DNA of 64,000 bases, taken from contig CAVQEK010000013.1 in the NCBI GenBank assembly GCA_963711495.1, positions 868,001-932,000 of the forward strand, written 5' to 3'. How positions within the stretch are numbered: position 1 is the first letter of the stretch; every line of letters starts with the position of its first letter. The position numbers were made by a program, and so were the translations under genes. Below, one piece after another: positions 44,904-53,184 of the stretch. Below the pieces are notes generated by a model, which saw only the letters and a program-made list of their open reading frames with translations, had not been told where the DNA came from and made no database searches. The stretch is from CAVQEK01 sp963711495. Its GTDB lineage: Bacteria > Bacteroidota > Bacteroidia > Cytophagales > Cyclobacteriaceae.

Positions 44904-46436
44904 TTAGCTTTGCCCGGGGCCAAAAAGTGTCTTGTTAGTCGGTAAAAGTTCTTCGATCCTGTTAATGGGGTGGTCATTGATCATTTCCAATACTTTCTTA
45001 AGCCATCGATACGGATTCACATTATTTTTGGCACAGGTTCCGAAGAAAGAATAAAACATGGCGATGCGCTGGGCGGCTTCGTGGGAACCGGCAAACAGGT
45101 AATTCTTCCTGCCAAGAGCCAAAGGCCGGATGGCGTTTTCTACCAGGTTATTGTCGATCTCCAGCATTCCGTCATTGGCATACAGGCAAAGTTTCTCCCA
45201 TCTGGACAAGGTATAAACGATGGCCTTTCCTATGGGGCTTTTGGGCAGTACTTTTTGGGTATGTATCTGTTCTTTCATCCATTGGCCCATCTCTTTCAAA
45301 ACCGGCACCGCTTTCTCCTGTCTTAAAATCTGCCTTTCAGCATAAGGCATGCCTTTCTCCCTGGCTTCACGTTCTGTATCGTAAAGCTTGCCCAAGGCCT
45401 TCAGGGCATACTCTGCCTTTGCCTTGTCGTTAGTCAGGGCCTGTTCAAACTTACGCCTTGCATGGGCCATACAATGCACCAGGTCTATGCCCGGCTGGGT
45501 ATCAAACCACTCGTATGCATCATAACCATCAACCTGGAGATATCCCTGGAACCCATTAAGGAATTTCCTGGGACTGGGCCCGTCGCGGCCGGGGCGGTAT
45601 TCGAATAACACCAGCCGTTCTATCGGGGCATGATACACCCACATGTATCCCTTATGGGTCTTCCCTTTGCCTTTGCCTTTCTCCAATACCCTGATGGGGC
45701 TCTCATCGGCTTGTATGTAATTGCCGGAAAGGATGATCTGTCGTTGAATCTCATAAAGTGGCTGCACCAGCCCGGCTGTATGGGTCTGCCAACCCCCAAT
45801 CGTAGAAGCGGGAATCCGCATCCCATCCCGCTCGTAGCGTTTGCCTTGCCGGTAAACCGGAAGATGATCGACAAACTTATCCACGGAAATCTGTGCCAAA
45901 AGGCCCGGCCCCGGAATACCCTTCTCTATCGGGCGGGATGGTAACCGTCCTATCAATACCCCGTCTTCATTGTCTTTTACATACCTGGGGCGCACATACC
46001 GGTTGACATACAATTTGCCCGGCTCGTATTCCAGCTCTTCGGTCACTTCTTCCCCGATCTTTCTCATCCCCCTAAGATCGCCTTCCGGCTCAATGATGAT
46101 CTCCTTGCGGGGAAGATGGGCCGGTAACCCCTGGCGTACCGGCTTTTCCTTCCGGGGTGATTTCTCCCTGGTATAGGTGATCTTTTCTGTGACAGCCTCC
46201 CTGGGTTGTTCTTCCAGGTTAAATCCAAGGCTAAGCTGTTCTGAAGGCTGGCTCGGAACAAAACGTTCACTCTTGCTGCCAAAAATCAATCGCTTGAGTT
46301 GGGCCAGTTCAAACTTGAATTTTTCAAGCTCTGATCTGAGGTGGGAATTCTCCTGGGAAAGGGCAATGGCTTGATCGATAAGTTGCGCTTTTGTTAAGGT
46401 CTCCCAAGCTGTTTCCATAGAGGCTAAAATACACAA
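44904..46436 (-). CDS. tnpC: IS66-family transposase TnpC
   Basis: 510 residues. N-terminal leucine-rich coiled coil (LSQENSHLRSELEKFKFELA, then QLKRLIFGSKSERF), a zinc-finger-like/basic region, and the DDE domain: YIQADESPIRVLEKGKGKG (first Asp), GYLQVDGYDAYEWF (second Asp), LVHCMAHARRKFEQAL, and EIDNNLVENAIRPLALGRKN with the catalytic Glu; the end LPTNKTLFGPGQS is typical. It is full length. It lies 22 bases after tnpB on the same strand. Confidence 0.95.
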   Translation of the reverse strand: MCILASMETAWETLTKAQLIDQAIALSQENSHLRSELEKFKFELAQLKRLIFGSKSERFVPSQPSEQLSLGFNLEEQPREAVTEKITYTREKSPRKEKPVRQGLPAHLPRKEIIIEPEGDLRGMRKIGEEVTEELEYEPGKLYVNRYVRPRYVKDNEDGVLIGRLPSRPIEKGIPGPGLLAQISVDKFVDHLPVYRQGKRYERDGMRIPASTIGGWQTHTAGLVQPLYEIQRQIILSGNYIQADESPIRVLEKGKGKGKTHKGYMWVYHAPIERLVLFEYRPGRDGPSPRKFLNGFQGYLQVDGYDAYEWFDTQPGIDLVHCMAHARRKFEQALTNDKAKAEYALKALGKLYDTEREAREKGMPYAERQILRQEKAVPVLKEMGQWMKEQIHTQKVLPKSPIGKAIVYTLSRWEKLCLYANDGMLEIDNNLVENAIRPLALGRKNYLFAGSHEAAQRIAMFYSFFGTCAKNNVNPYRWLKKVLEMINDHPINRIEELLPTNKTLFGPGQS

Positions 46437-46457
46437 AAAATAGCCTTTATCCTACTT

Positions 46458-46829
46458 TTAAGCCTGTTTTTGATAAATTTTTTCGATGGTATACCGCCTT
46501 CTTTTCCGCACTGAATCCAACTGGATGCCCTCCAGGATGAAAAGGAGATTTTCAGCGCTCACCTCCAGGCTTTTTCCAGGATTGCCCGCTCCTGGAAGCT
46601 CATAAGTGCCCCGCTCCAGCCGCTTGGAATAGATCGCCAGCCCTCCGCTCTCCCAGCTTAGCAGTTTCACCTGGTTGCGCCGACGGTTCATGAAAATAAA
46701 CACATCCCCGCTCAGGGGGTCCCGCCAAAGTTCATTGCGTACCAGTCCGCTCAGACCGTCAAAGCCTTTGCGCATATCGGCCACCGGCCTGTAGAGAAAA
46801 TATCGGCAATGTTGGGTAAGGCTCAGCAT
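46458..46829 (-). CDS. tnpB: IS66-family accessory protein TnpB
   Basis: 123 residues with YFLYRPVADMRKGFDGLSGL, DPLSGDVFIFMNRRRNQVKL and LLSWESGGLAIYSKRLERGT, the conserved IS66 Orf2 (TnpB) signature. It is needed for transposition in this family and is unrelated to IS200/IS605 TnpB. It overlaps the tnpA end by 7 bases. Confidence 0.95.
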   Translation of the reverse strand: MLSLTQHCRYFLYRPVADMRKGFDGLSGLVRNELWRDPLSGDVFIFMNRRRNQVKLLSWESGGLAIYSKRLERGTYELPGAGNPGKSLEVSAENLLFILEGIQLDSVRKRRRYTIEKIYQKQA

Positions 46830-47137
46830 TTGGATAAGATCAGGGCCAGTTCTCCTTCACTGGGGCGTTGGTGGAAGCTGACCCTGCTTCCCGTGGGCAG
46901 TGTCACTTCTAAATATACTGACCGGTGATTCGCAATCCCGGTAACTTCTAAAGGAACAAATCCTTGCGCTGATCCTGTTTCCCCTCTTTTCCGGTTATAC
47001 CTGCTTACCCAGTAACTCAGTACGTGCAATGGCAGTCCTTCTTGCCTGCAAAATTCTTCTTTCGTAATGGCGCTGACTAACCACCGCTCTACTATCGGAT
47101 ACATCTCTGATTTTGTACGCATAGCTTTTTTTTGCAA
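46823..47137 (-). CDS. tnpA: IS66-family TnpA-like protein
   Basis: 104 residues with a short helix-turn-helix (SEMYPIVERWLVSAITKEEF then CRQEGLPLHVLSYWVSRYNR) and a beta-rich C-terminus (LEVTLPTGSRVSF), as in the first gene of IS66 elements. Its start is about 50 bases inside the right end of the element. Confidence 0.88.
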   Translation of the reverse strand: MQKKAMRTKSEMYPIVERWLVSAITKEEFCRQEGLPLHVLSYWVSRYNRKRGETGSAQGFVPLEVTGIANHRSVYLEVTLPTGSRVSFHQRPSEGELALILSKC

Positions 47138-47173
47138 GATTAATCAATCCGCAGAACTTTTATAAGTGGGTGT

Positions 47174-47737
47174 TTACAGCATGCTTACTTTATTGCGATT
47201 TTTTAGCCAGTCAATCGAAAGGTCGGTAATAATATCAGTCACGTAGCCACGGTAAACGGTGTCCTTCCCCATTTTTATAAAATCGGGATTATAATAATCA
47301 CCCTGACCGGGCAATATATTCCAGTAATCAAAGCCGGTAGGGTCGCTTTTTAAATGCCATTTACCAATCATTGCCGTTTGATACCCATTTTGCTGCAATA
47401 GCCTGGGAAAAGTAACCTGATTTCCATTGAATTTCTGGCCATTACCCCAGACCCCGTTCAAATGAGAAAACTTTCCGGTTTGTATAACTGCACGGCTTGG
47501 AGCACAAAGCGAATTGGTAACAAATGCCCTATTGAATATAATACCCTCATGAGCCACTTTATCAATATTCGGGGTTTGAACGAGTTCATTATTGTATGCG
47601 CTGATTGCCTGAAACGCATGATCATCGGACATAATAAACAATATATTTGGGGGCATCTGTTCCTTGTGGTTGCATCCGGTTACAATTGATACAGTAGCAA
47701 AGAGTACACACAACCCGGTATTTCTGAAAATTTTCAT
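47174..47737 (-). pseudogene. Sulfatase, 5' part (lipoprotein signal and formylglycine site)
   Basis: 187 residues, the last few encoded by the IS66 end (stop at 47174). It starts with a lipoprotein signal (GLCVLFATVSIVTGC). It contains NILFIMSDDHAFQAISAYNN (metal-binding Asp-Asp), the modification motif LCAPSRA (CxPSR, cysteine-type formylglycine site) with GKFSHLNGVWGN, and GYQTAMIGKWHL. The protein was probably an outer-membrane-attached exo-sulfatase for sulfated glycans. The split leaves the metal and nucleophile residues here without the rest of the fold. Confidence 0.92.
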
Positions 47738-47924
47738 ATTAAGTATTTTTTTAATGTAGCGAAAAATTATCTAAGCTGGGAGGTGTTTTAATTTCCTCGT
47801 CCGGTATATTCCTGGTACATTGGGTTGGCTTTGAACAACAGCCCTTGCCGGTCCCCGGAATGTTCCTAAACCAATGTATTCAGTATCCACTTCGTTCTAT
47901 TCAAAAATTTCATTGTTGTCTCCA

Positions 47925-48029
47925 TTATTCTTTGGCCCCCGATCCATAAGGCTGCTTGATTTCAGGGGCATCGACACAATTCAACCGGATTCTTTCGCCA
48001 CTGGATTTGTCGCTGTCGCCGCCGGTAAC
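47925..48029 (-). pseudogene. Fragment of a staphylococcal-nuclease-like (SNase) gene
   Basis: A 34-residue stretch reads VTGGDSDKSSGERIRLNCVD then APEIKQPYGSGAKE before a stop. This matches the SNase core (DGDTxxxx...RIRLxGIDAPExxQPYGxxAK), including the calcium/active-site Asp and Arg. No continuation was found in any frame for the C-terminal half, so this is a short relic. The remaining 47738-48147 gap holds no gene I can support. Confidence 0.5.
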
Positions 48030-48147
48030 CTATAAATTGGAGGTCCTCATTCCCGGCAATCCCACCAGACTAAGAAAAAAAATACTTTGTGCCGGAATTA
48101 AGTTAAACCGGCCGAAAAATGCAACGAATGCTTGAGGGTAACCTTAT

Positions 48148-48630
48148 CTACTGATTATCTTCCCTCAGGGCTTTTCTCGAAGCCTTATCTGCCAGGGCAA
48201 AAAGATGGTCGATAGCATTTTTTTGATTTGATGGTTTGTGGCCCTCAATTTTGATGAATTCACAATCGATCTCATTGGTTATTTGGTAAAACTCCCGGTA
48301 TAAATCCGCCTGGCTAAAACGGACATTTTTCCTGGACCGATAGTCATTTTGCTCCAACCGTGAACGCCTGCCAGGCAGGCCAGGGATGGTTTGAGAATCC
48401 GTATATACGGTGATGCTGCGTCCTGGTGTTTGAATTTCGCCCAGTGCCCACAATAAGGTCTGCAATTCCAGCCTGGAGGGGGTTGTGTTTTCAAATCTTT
48501 TCACCTTGATAGCTGACTTCAATAACTCGACCTTAGGAGGAATAGGTGGGCTGAACACCAGATAAGCCCCATAACCAACGTGTGTTTTGGTATTCACACT
48601 GCCATCGGTCAATAATATCAGTTTATCCAT
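48148..48630 (-). CDS. RNase HI-like protein
   Basis: 160 residues. RNase H fold with LILLTDGSVNTKTHVGYGAY (first catalytic Asp), TTPSRLELQTLLWAL (Glu), ITVYTDSQTI (second Asp) and HLFALADKAS (last Asp). The DEDD set is complete. It is shorter than the usual Bacteroidota RNase HI with an N-terminal hybrid-binding domain and is probably a stand-alone paralogue. It is convergent to nothing and lies 340 bases upstream of the restriction locus on the opposite strand. Confidence 0.8.
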   Translation of the reverse strand: MDKLILLTDGSVNTKTHVGYGAYLVFSPPIPPKVELLKSAIKVKRFENTTPSRLELQTLLWALGEIQTPGRSITVYTDSQTIPGLPGRRSRLEQNDYRSRKNVRFSQADLYREFYQITNEIDCEFIKIEGHKPSNQKNAIDHLFALADKASRKALREDNQ

Positions 48631-48970
48631 GCAGACGTAAATTACATTTCTGTCTGAATTTAAAGTTTTTATTATACAAACCAGGTAAGTCGCTTATTTC
48701 ACTGCATACATTCACGCGGTTATGTAAAGTCCTTTTCGGATTTTCCTTTGCACGCCGTTATTTAATGACGTAATTTTCATAAATCGAATGTCGATACATT
48801 TTTTTAACAATTTTTAGCAAAATACCACTGGATTTCGTGCCGTTTATTTTCGATTAACAGGCAGATAATTTTTTAACCGGTCTGATGATGAAATATATCT
48901 GTATTGATGTTGAATCGGATTTCAATTCAAATAGGCAGTGAAATTCTTTGAAACTATTTAGATTTAAAAT
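48631..48970. other. 340-base AT-rich gap upstream of hsdM
   Basis: Divergent region between the RNase HI-like gene and hsdM. No gene or clear TAnnTTTG box with a matching -33 element was found. AT content is much higher than in hsdM itself. It presumably holds the promoter of the restriction locus. Confidence 0.3.
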
Positions 48971-50620
48971 ATGGCGAAAAACAACCTAAAAGCGGATATA
49001 GATTTTGAAAGCGATCTTTGGAAAGCGGCAGACGAACTTCGCGGTGCTGTGGCGGAAAACCAGTATAAAGACTACGTGCTGTCCCTCATTTTTATCAAGC
49101 ACCTTTCGGAACGGTATGAGATGCGAAGGGATGAACTGCAACATGAATTGGAAGACCCGCAATCCGCTTACTATTCTTTAGATAAGGAAGAGCAAAACTA
49201 TGTGCTGGAGGACCCGGATGAATACCTCTCTAAAAATGTGCTCAAAATCCCACGAGAGGCATCCTGGCAATATTTGCAGGACAATGCCGAACAGGACGAC
49301 ATCAAGGTAAAAGTGGACGGTGCGCTCGATCTGTTGCAGGGCGTACTGGATACCTATAAACCGGGCAACCCTGATCTGCTGCCCCGGATCTTTGTGAAAA
49401 GCCAGCTTACGGCCCGGCAGGTGGGCGGCCTGATCAACCTGTTTTCTCAAAAGAAATTTTCAGAAAAAGAAAATCCCGAAAGCGATATCCTCGGGCGGAT
49501 CTACGAGTACTACCTGGGCAAGTTTGCCATGGCCGAAGGCTCCGGTGCCGGACAGTTCTTTACACCCGGTTCCATTGTGCGCTTGCTGGTGGAAATGCTG
49601 GAGCCCTACCAGGGCCGTATCTTTGATCCGGCTTGTGGCAGCGGCGGCATGTTTGTGCAATCCATGAAGTTTATTAAAGCGCACGGAGGGAATGTGGGCA
49701 ATATTTCGGTGTACGGCCAGGAGCGTTACGATGGCTCCCTGCGCCTCTGTAAGATGAACCTGATCCTTCGGGACCTTCCTTTTGACATACGACTGGGAAA
49801 CAGCCTGCTCGACGATAAATTTTCGGACCTCAGGGCCGATTATGTCATCGCCAATCCACCTTTTAATGTAGATACCTGGCACCCGGAGGACTTGCCGGAA
49901 CACGACCCGCGATTGCTGGGACCACGGGAAGAATTTACCACCGATGGCAATGCCAACTACATGTGGATGCAGACTTTTTGGCACCACCTGAGTGATAAGG
50001 GCACTGCCGGCTATGTGATGGCCAATGGCGCCATGACCACCAACAACAAAGGCGAAAAGAACGTGCGCCGGAAAATGGTAGAAGAAGGCATGATCGACTG
50101 CATTGTCCGATTGCCGGATAAGTTGTTTATGACCACGGGAATTCCCGCCTGTTTGTTCTTTCTGAGCAAAGACCGCGACGGCCACGGAGAACACCGCGAC
50201 CGCAGGAATCAGATCCTGTTCATCGATGCCAGCAAAATGGGAGAGATGGCCACCCGGCGTCTCCGCGTATTTTCTGATGAAGACATCGCCAAAATTGCCA
50301 ACACCTACCACGCCTGGAGAAATTTACACATCCCTAACGCATCTCCAGAAGACAATAAATCCCTCCTTGAGGAGTGTGGCTCGAAGAGCCGGGAGGTGTA
50401 TTCGGACACCCCCGGCTTCTGCAAATCCGCCGCCCTCGAAGAAGTAAAAGCCCAGGATTATAAACTCACCCCAGGCATTTACGTGGGCACGGAAGATGAA
50501 GAAGACGATGTGATTCCCTTTGAGGAAAAAATGGCTAAATTGAAGGTAAAGCTTCAACAACAGTTCCAAAGATCCCAGGAGCTTCAAAAGACCATTATCG
50601 ATAATTTTGACAAGTTTTGA
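48971..50620 (+). CDS. hsdM: Type I restriction-modification system methyltransferase subunit HsdM
   Basis: 549 residues. N6-adenine methyltransferase subunit. N-terminal helical domain (DLWKAADELRGAVAENQYKD, LSLIFIKHLSERYE), SAM motif FDPACGSGGMFVQSM (motif I), catalytic NPPF in DYVIANPPFNVDTW (motif IV), FFLSKDRDGHGEHR and C-terminal PGFCKSAALEEVKAQDYKLT. Between YHAWR and YSDTPGFC, where relatives have a short spacer, a palindromic repeat is read in frame (NKSLLEECGSKSREV). The base composition is clearly GC-richer than the next two genes. The stop overlaps the start of the EVE-KAP gene. Confidence 0.96.
   Translation: MAKNNLKADIDFESDLWKAADELRGAVAENQYKDYVLSLIFIKHLSERYEMRRDELQHELEDPQSAYYSLDKEEQNYVLEDPDEYLSKNVLKIPREASWQYLQDNAEQDDIKVKVDGALDLLQGVLDTYKPGNPDLLPRIFVKSQLTARQVGGLINLFSQKKFSEKENPESDILGRIYEYYLGKFAMAEGSGAGQFFTPGSIVRLLVEMLEPYQGRIFDPACGSGGMFVQSMKFIKAHGGNVGNISVYGQERYDGSLRLCKMNLILRDLPFDIRLGNSLLDDKFSDLRADYVIANPPFNVDTWHPEDLPEHDPRLLGPREEFTTDGNANYMWMQTFWHHLSDKGTAGYVMANGAMTTNNKGEKNVRRKMVEEGMIDCIVRLPDKLFMTTGIPACLFFLSKDRDGHGEHRDRRNQILFIDASKMGEMATRRLRVFSDEDIAKIANTYHAWRNLHIPNASPEDNKSLLEECGSKSREVYSDTPGFCKSAALEEVKAQDYKLTPGIYVGTEDEEDDVIPFEEKMAKLKVKLQQQFQRSQELQKTIIDNFDKF
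50360..50413 (+). repeat. Palindromic repeat element in hsdM (degenerate copy)
   Basis: CCCTCCTTGAGGAG, GGCTCGAAGAGCC and GGGAGGTGT follow one another exactly as CCCCCCTTGAGGGGGG, GCCTCGAAAGAGGC and GGGGGGTGT do in the hsdR array at 58912-58951. An ACACCCCC at 50406-50413 can pair back with GGGAGGTGT. It is translated within the variable spacer before PGFCKSA. Confidence 0.7.
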
Positions 50621-53160
50621 AAAAGGATGATTTATATAGTGTTCTAGTTAATCTTGACCACAATAAATTGGTATCGGTTATCCGTGAATTAATTTCACGA
50701 TCGGATGGTCTTGATCTTGAAATGCCACGGAATGTGCCCAAAGACAGGCCTTTTCCGGATTTATGGCAGGGGTACGAGAACATGAGCAAAATTGCAACTG
50801 AACAAGAAAGGATCATTTGTGAGATTCAGCCAAAATTTTCAATGGAAAGCACCATTGAAAATTCAATAAAACTATCAAACGAATTCCAGCCCAACCAATA
50901 TTATTTCATTTTACTCGTTGAATTGAATGAAGAAACGAAGGCAGAATTTATAAGCATAGCTTCGGGTAAAATTCGTGGTTTCAGATTTTTGGGAATCAAT
51001 GACCTTCTCGAACGACTTGAAAAATATCCTGATCTAGCGGAGAATATAGCCAAACCCGAAGATCCTAATGAAAATGTTTCAGGTAGTTCCAGTCAAAAAG
51101 GAAATATTCATGATGCTGCGTCTTTACGAAAAATTAAGGAAGAGATTATTAATTCCCGGGACAAAAACTTCTGGTGGCTAAATGCGATCAATGAAAGATG
51201 GTCTATGGCGAAGATGCAGGTTGGGGATAAAGAATTTTATAGAACAAAAGATAAAAATGGCAAATTACTGGCGAATGTTAAAACACTGACAAAAGGCGAT
51301 TTTGCCATAGGATATCAGGGTTTGCCAGATCAAAAAATAATAGGTGTTTGCAGGATCGAGGACGATTATGAATCATCAGAAAGAATTGGATTTAGGTTAC
51401 TGTACAAGTTCCGGAACCAAACGACTTATGAACAACTAAAGGCCCTGGATAAATTTAGGCAATCTCCGCTGGCGAAAAACCTTACGGGTAGTTTTAAAAA
51501 ACTGGATTACGACGTTTTCATAGAAATATTGAACAGCACGGAACTAAGTTCCATAGAAACCGATGATCGGGAAAACCAAACCGACTCCATCCCCTTCCAC
51601 CTGGATTATATAGAAGAAATTGACCGCCTCAACCGGGAGCCCATTGCAAAATCATTGGCCCGTTTACTCAATGACCAGATATTTAAGGAAGAAAAAAAAA
51701 TTCGCCATTCATTTATGATCCACCTACAGGGCGCCTGGGGCGATGGCAAATCCACATTTTTAAGATTATTATCAAAACATCTGAAAGGAGTGGATGAAAA
51801 TGACGATCCCTTACCGGAAGATAAATGTAAATGGATAGTCGTTGATTTTAATGCATGGCGGCATCAACATATTGACCCGCCGTGGTGGATCTTCATGGAT
51901 ACCGTATACCAGGAAATCCAAAAGAACAGTAACAACAAACTGTGGATATGGCTTAAAGAACGATGGTGGAGATTGATTACATTAAATGGCTATTACTGGG
52001 TTTCATTTCTTGTATTCCTTGGACTGTTCCTCATCATGATGTTGGTTTTTGGTTTTAAATCCTTGAATCTCTTTTCACTTTTAAAAGACCCAACCAATAG
52101 TCAAAACGGGCTTTCTGTGATTACTTCTTATATTTCGGTGATTGGGTCAGTCTGGTTTTTTGTGAAAGCGTTATCCGGTTCATTAATTCCAGCTACATCC
52201 CAGGCAGCCAACGAGTTTAAAAATAAGGTGCGGGACCCAATGGATGTATTAAAGAAGCATTATGAAAAACTGATAGGCTATTCGAATAAAAATGTGGCTG
52301 TTTTTATCGATGATCTCGACCGGTGTAATGCTGAATTCACGGTAGGCTTACTGGAGGGGATACAGACATTGTTTAAAGAACAGGCCGTGCTTTATGTAGT
52401 AGCCGGCGACCGTCATTGGATAAGCACCTGTTTTGAAAACCACTATGAGAAATACAAGGATGTAGCCAGGGAACCGGCCCAACGGCTGGGTCATCTCTTT
52501 CTGGAAAAGGCCTTTCAGTTGTCTATCCGGCTGCCGAAAATATCTGGAAATACCAAGAAGTCCTATTGGGATTTTATCCTGAATCCTGCGAAAAAACAGG
52601 ATAAGGCAGAAGACAAAATGGCAACCGGAAAAAAGCAGGAAGTAAAGAAATCCATTGGCTCCACCTACAATTCGGACGAGCTGACAAAACCGGAAAACAT
52701 GCAGAAAATTGTAGAAGAGCACAACATCAATATCGAACAGGCAACTGATCTGGTGCTGGAAGTGATGGATTCCAGCCATGAAGACATTAAACACATGTTG
52801 CAAAATTACCACCATTTGATCGATGCCAATCCCAGGGGGGTGAAAAGGCTTGCCAACCAGTATACGGTCTACCGGAATATCCTCATTGCCGAAGGCCGCA
52901 ATTTTGAGCGGGAAAAGCTCTTTCGCTGGCTGATCCTGCAAAATAAATTTCCGGTATATACCGACTGGCTGGAGACCCATATTGATCACTATGCAGATGG
53001 CGAAAATACCCCGGAAGAATTACAGGAATTGCAGGATGATGAAAAGTGGAAGGAACTATTTTTTGAAGCAAAGGACGAAACCAAAAGAGTACTTGAACCG
53101 GATGATATCGCCATTTTTACCGGCATGAAAGGCGAAGAAAATAATGGAACTCAAAAATAG
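50617..53160 (+). CDS. EVE-like domain fused to a KAP-family P-loop NTPase with two membrane segments
   Basis: 847 residues from a TTG that overlaps the hsdM stop (TTGA), implying translational coupling. Domains: (1) 1-150, unassigned, with IICEIQPKF followed by a helix, which might be a nuclease-like QxK site (speculative); (2) about 183-310, resembling an EVE/PUA-like domain (NFWWLNAINERWSMAKMQ, TLTKGDFAIGYQGLPDQKII), a fold that binds modified bases; (3) from about 335, KAP NTPase with Walker A GAWGDGKSTFLRLL (about 371), two membrane segments inserted in the NTPase (about 458-480 and 501-523), and Walker B VAVFIDDLDRCN (about 562), followed by VVAGDRHWI and NPRGVKRLANQY. It is nested inside a type I restriction operon and is AT-richer than hsdM. 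The role is inferred as an accessory defence ATPase. Confidence 0.8.
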   Translation: MKKDDLYSVLVNLDHNKLVSVIRELISRSDGLDLEMPRNVPKDRPFPDLWQGYENMSKIATEQERIICEIQPKFSMESTIENSIKLSNEFQPNQYYFILLVELNEETKAEFISIASGKIRGFRFLGINDLLERLEKYPDLAENIAKPEDPNENVSGSSSQKGNIHDAASLRKIKEEIINSRDKNFWWLNAINERWSMAKMQVGDKEFYRTKDKNGKLLANVKTLTKGDFAIGYQGLPDQKIIGVCRIEDDYESSERIGFRLLYKFRNQTTYEQLKALDKFRQSPLAKNLTGSFKKLDYDVFIEILNSTELSSIETDDRENQTDSIPFHLDYIEEIDRLNREPIAKSLARLLNDQIFKEEKKIRHSFMIHLQGAWGDGKSTFLRLLSKHLKGVDENDDPLPEDKCKWIVVDFNAWRHQHIDPPWWIFMDTVYQEIQKNSNNKLWIWLKERWWRLITLNGYYWVSFLVFLGLFLIMMLVFGFKSLNLFSLLKDPTNSQNGLSVITSYISVIGSVWFFVKALSGSLIPATSQAANEFKNKVRDPMDVLKKHYEKLIGYSNKNVAVFIDDLDRCNAEFTVGLLEGIQTLFKEQAVLYVVAGDRHWISTCFENHYEKYKDVAREPAQRLGHLFLEKAFQLSIRLPKISGNTKKSYWDFILNPAKKQDKAEDKMATGKKQEVKKSIGSTYNSDELTKPENMQKIVEEHNINIEQATDLVLEVMDSSHEDIKHMLQNYHHLIDANPRGVKRLANQYTVYRNILIAEGRNFEREKLFRWLILQNKFPVYTDWLETHIDHYADGENTPEELQELQDDEKWKELFFEAKDETKRVLEPDDIAIFTGMKGEENNGTQK

Positions 53161-53184
53161 GTCGAAATAGAAATTTTTTAAACA

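Larger units (their letters stand above)
44859..47188 (-). mobile_element. IS66-family insertion sequence, complete, 2330 bp
   Basis: Ends are inverted repeats: GTAAGCATACCGTAAACCCC on the plus strand at 44859 and GTAAGCATGCTGTAAACACC on the minus strand from 47188. The 8-bp target duplication TTTATTGC is perfect (44851-44858 and 47189-47196), as expected for IS66. It contains the three standard genes tnpA, tnpB and tnpC, all apparently intact. The perfect target repeat and unbroken host frames indicate a recent insertion. Confidence 0.95.

Noticed and set aside
48355..48385. Palindrome GCCTGCCAGGCAGGC inside the RNase HI-like gene as a second repeat family
   Set aside because: It encodes family-like residues (GLPGRRSRLE) without adding length, so it is not clearly an insertion.
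49460..50311. 283-residue minus-strand frame opposite hsdM
   Set aside because: Lies wholly within a well-supported hsdM gene; its residues are the antisense of conserved methyltransferase motifs.
52348..52989. 213-residue minus-strand frame opposite the EVE-KAP gene
   Set aside because: Antisense shadow; the plus strand carries the NTPase motifs here.
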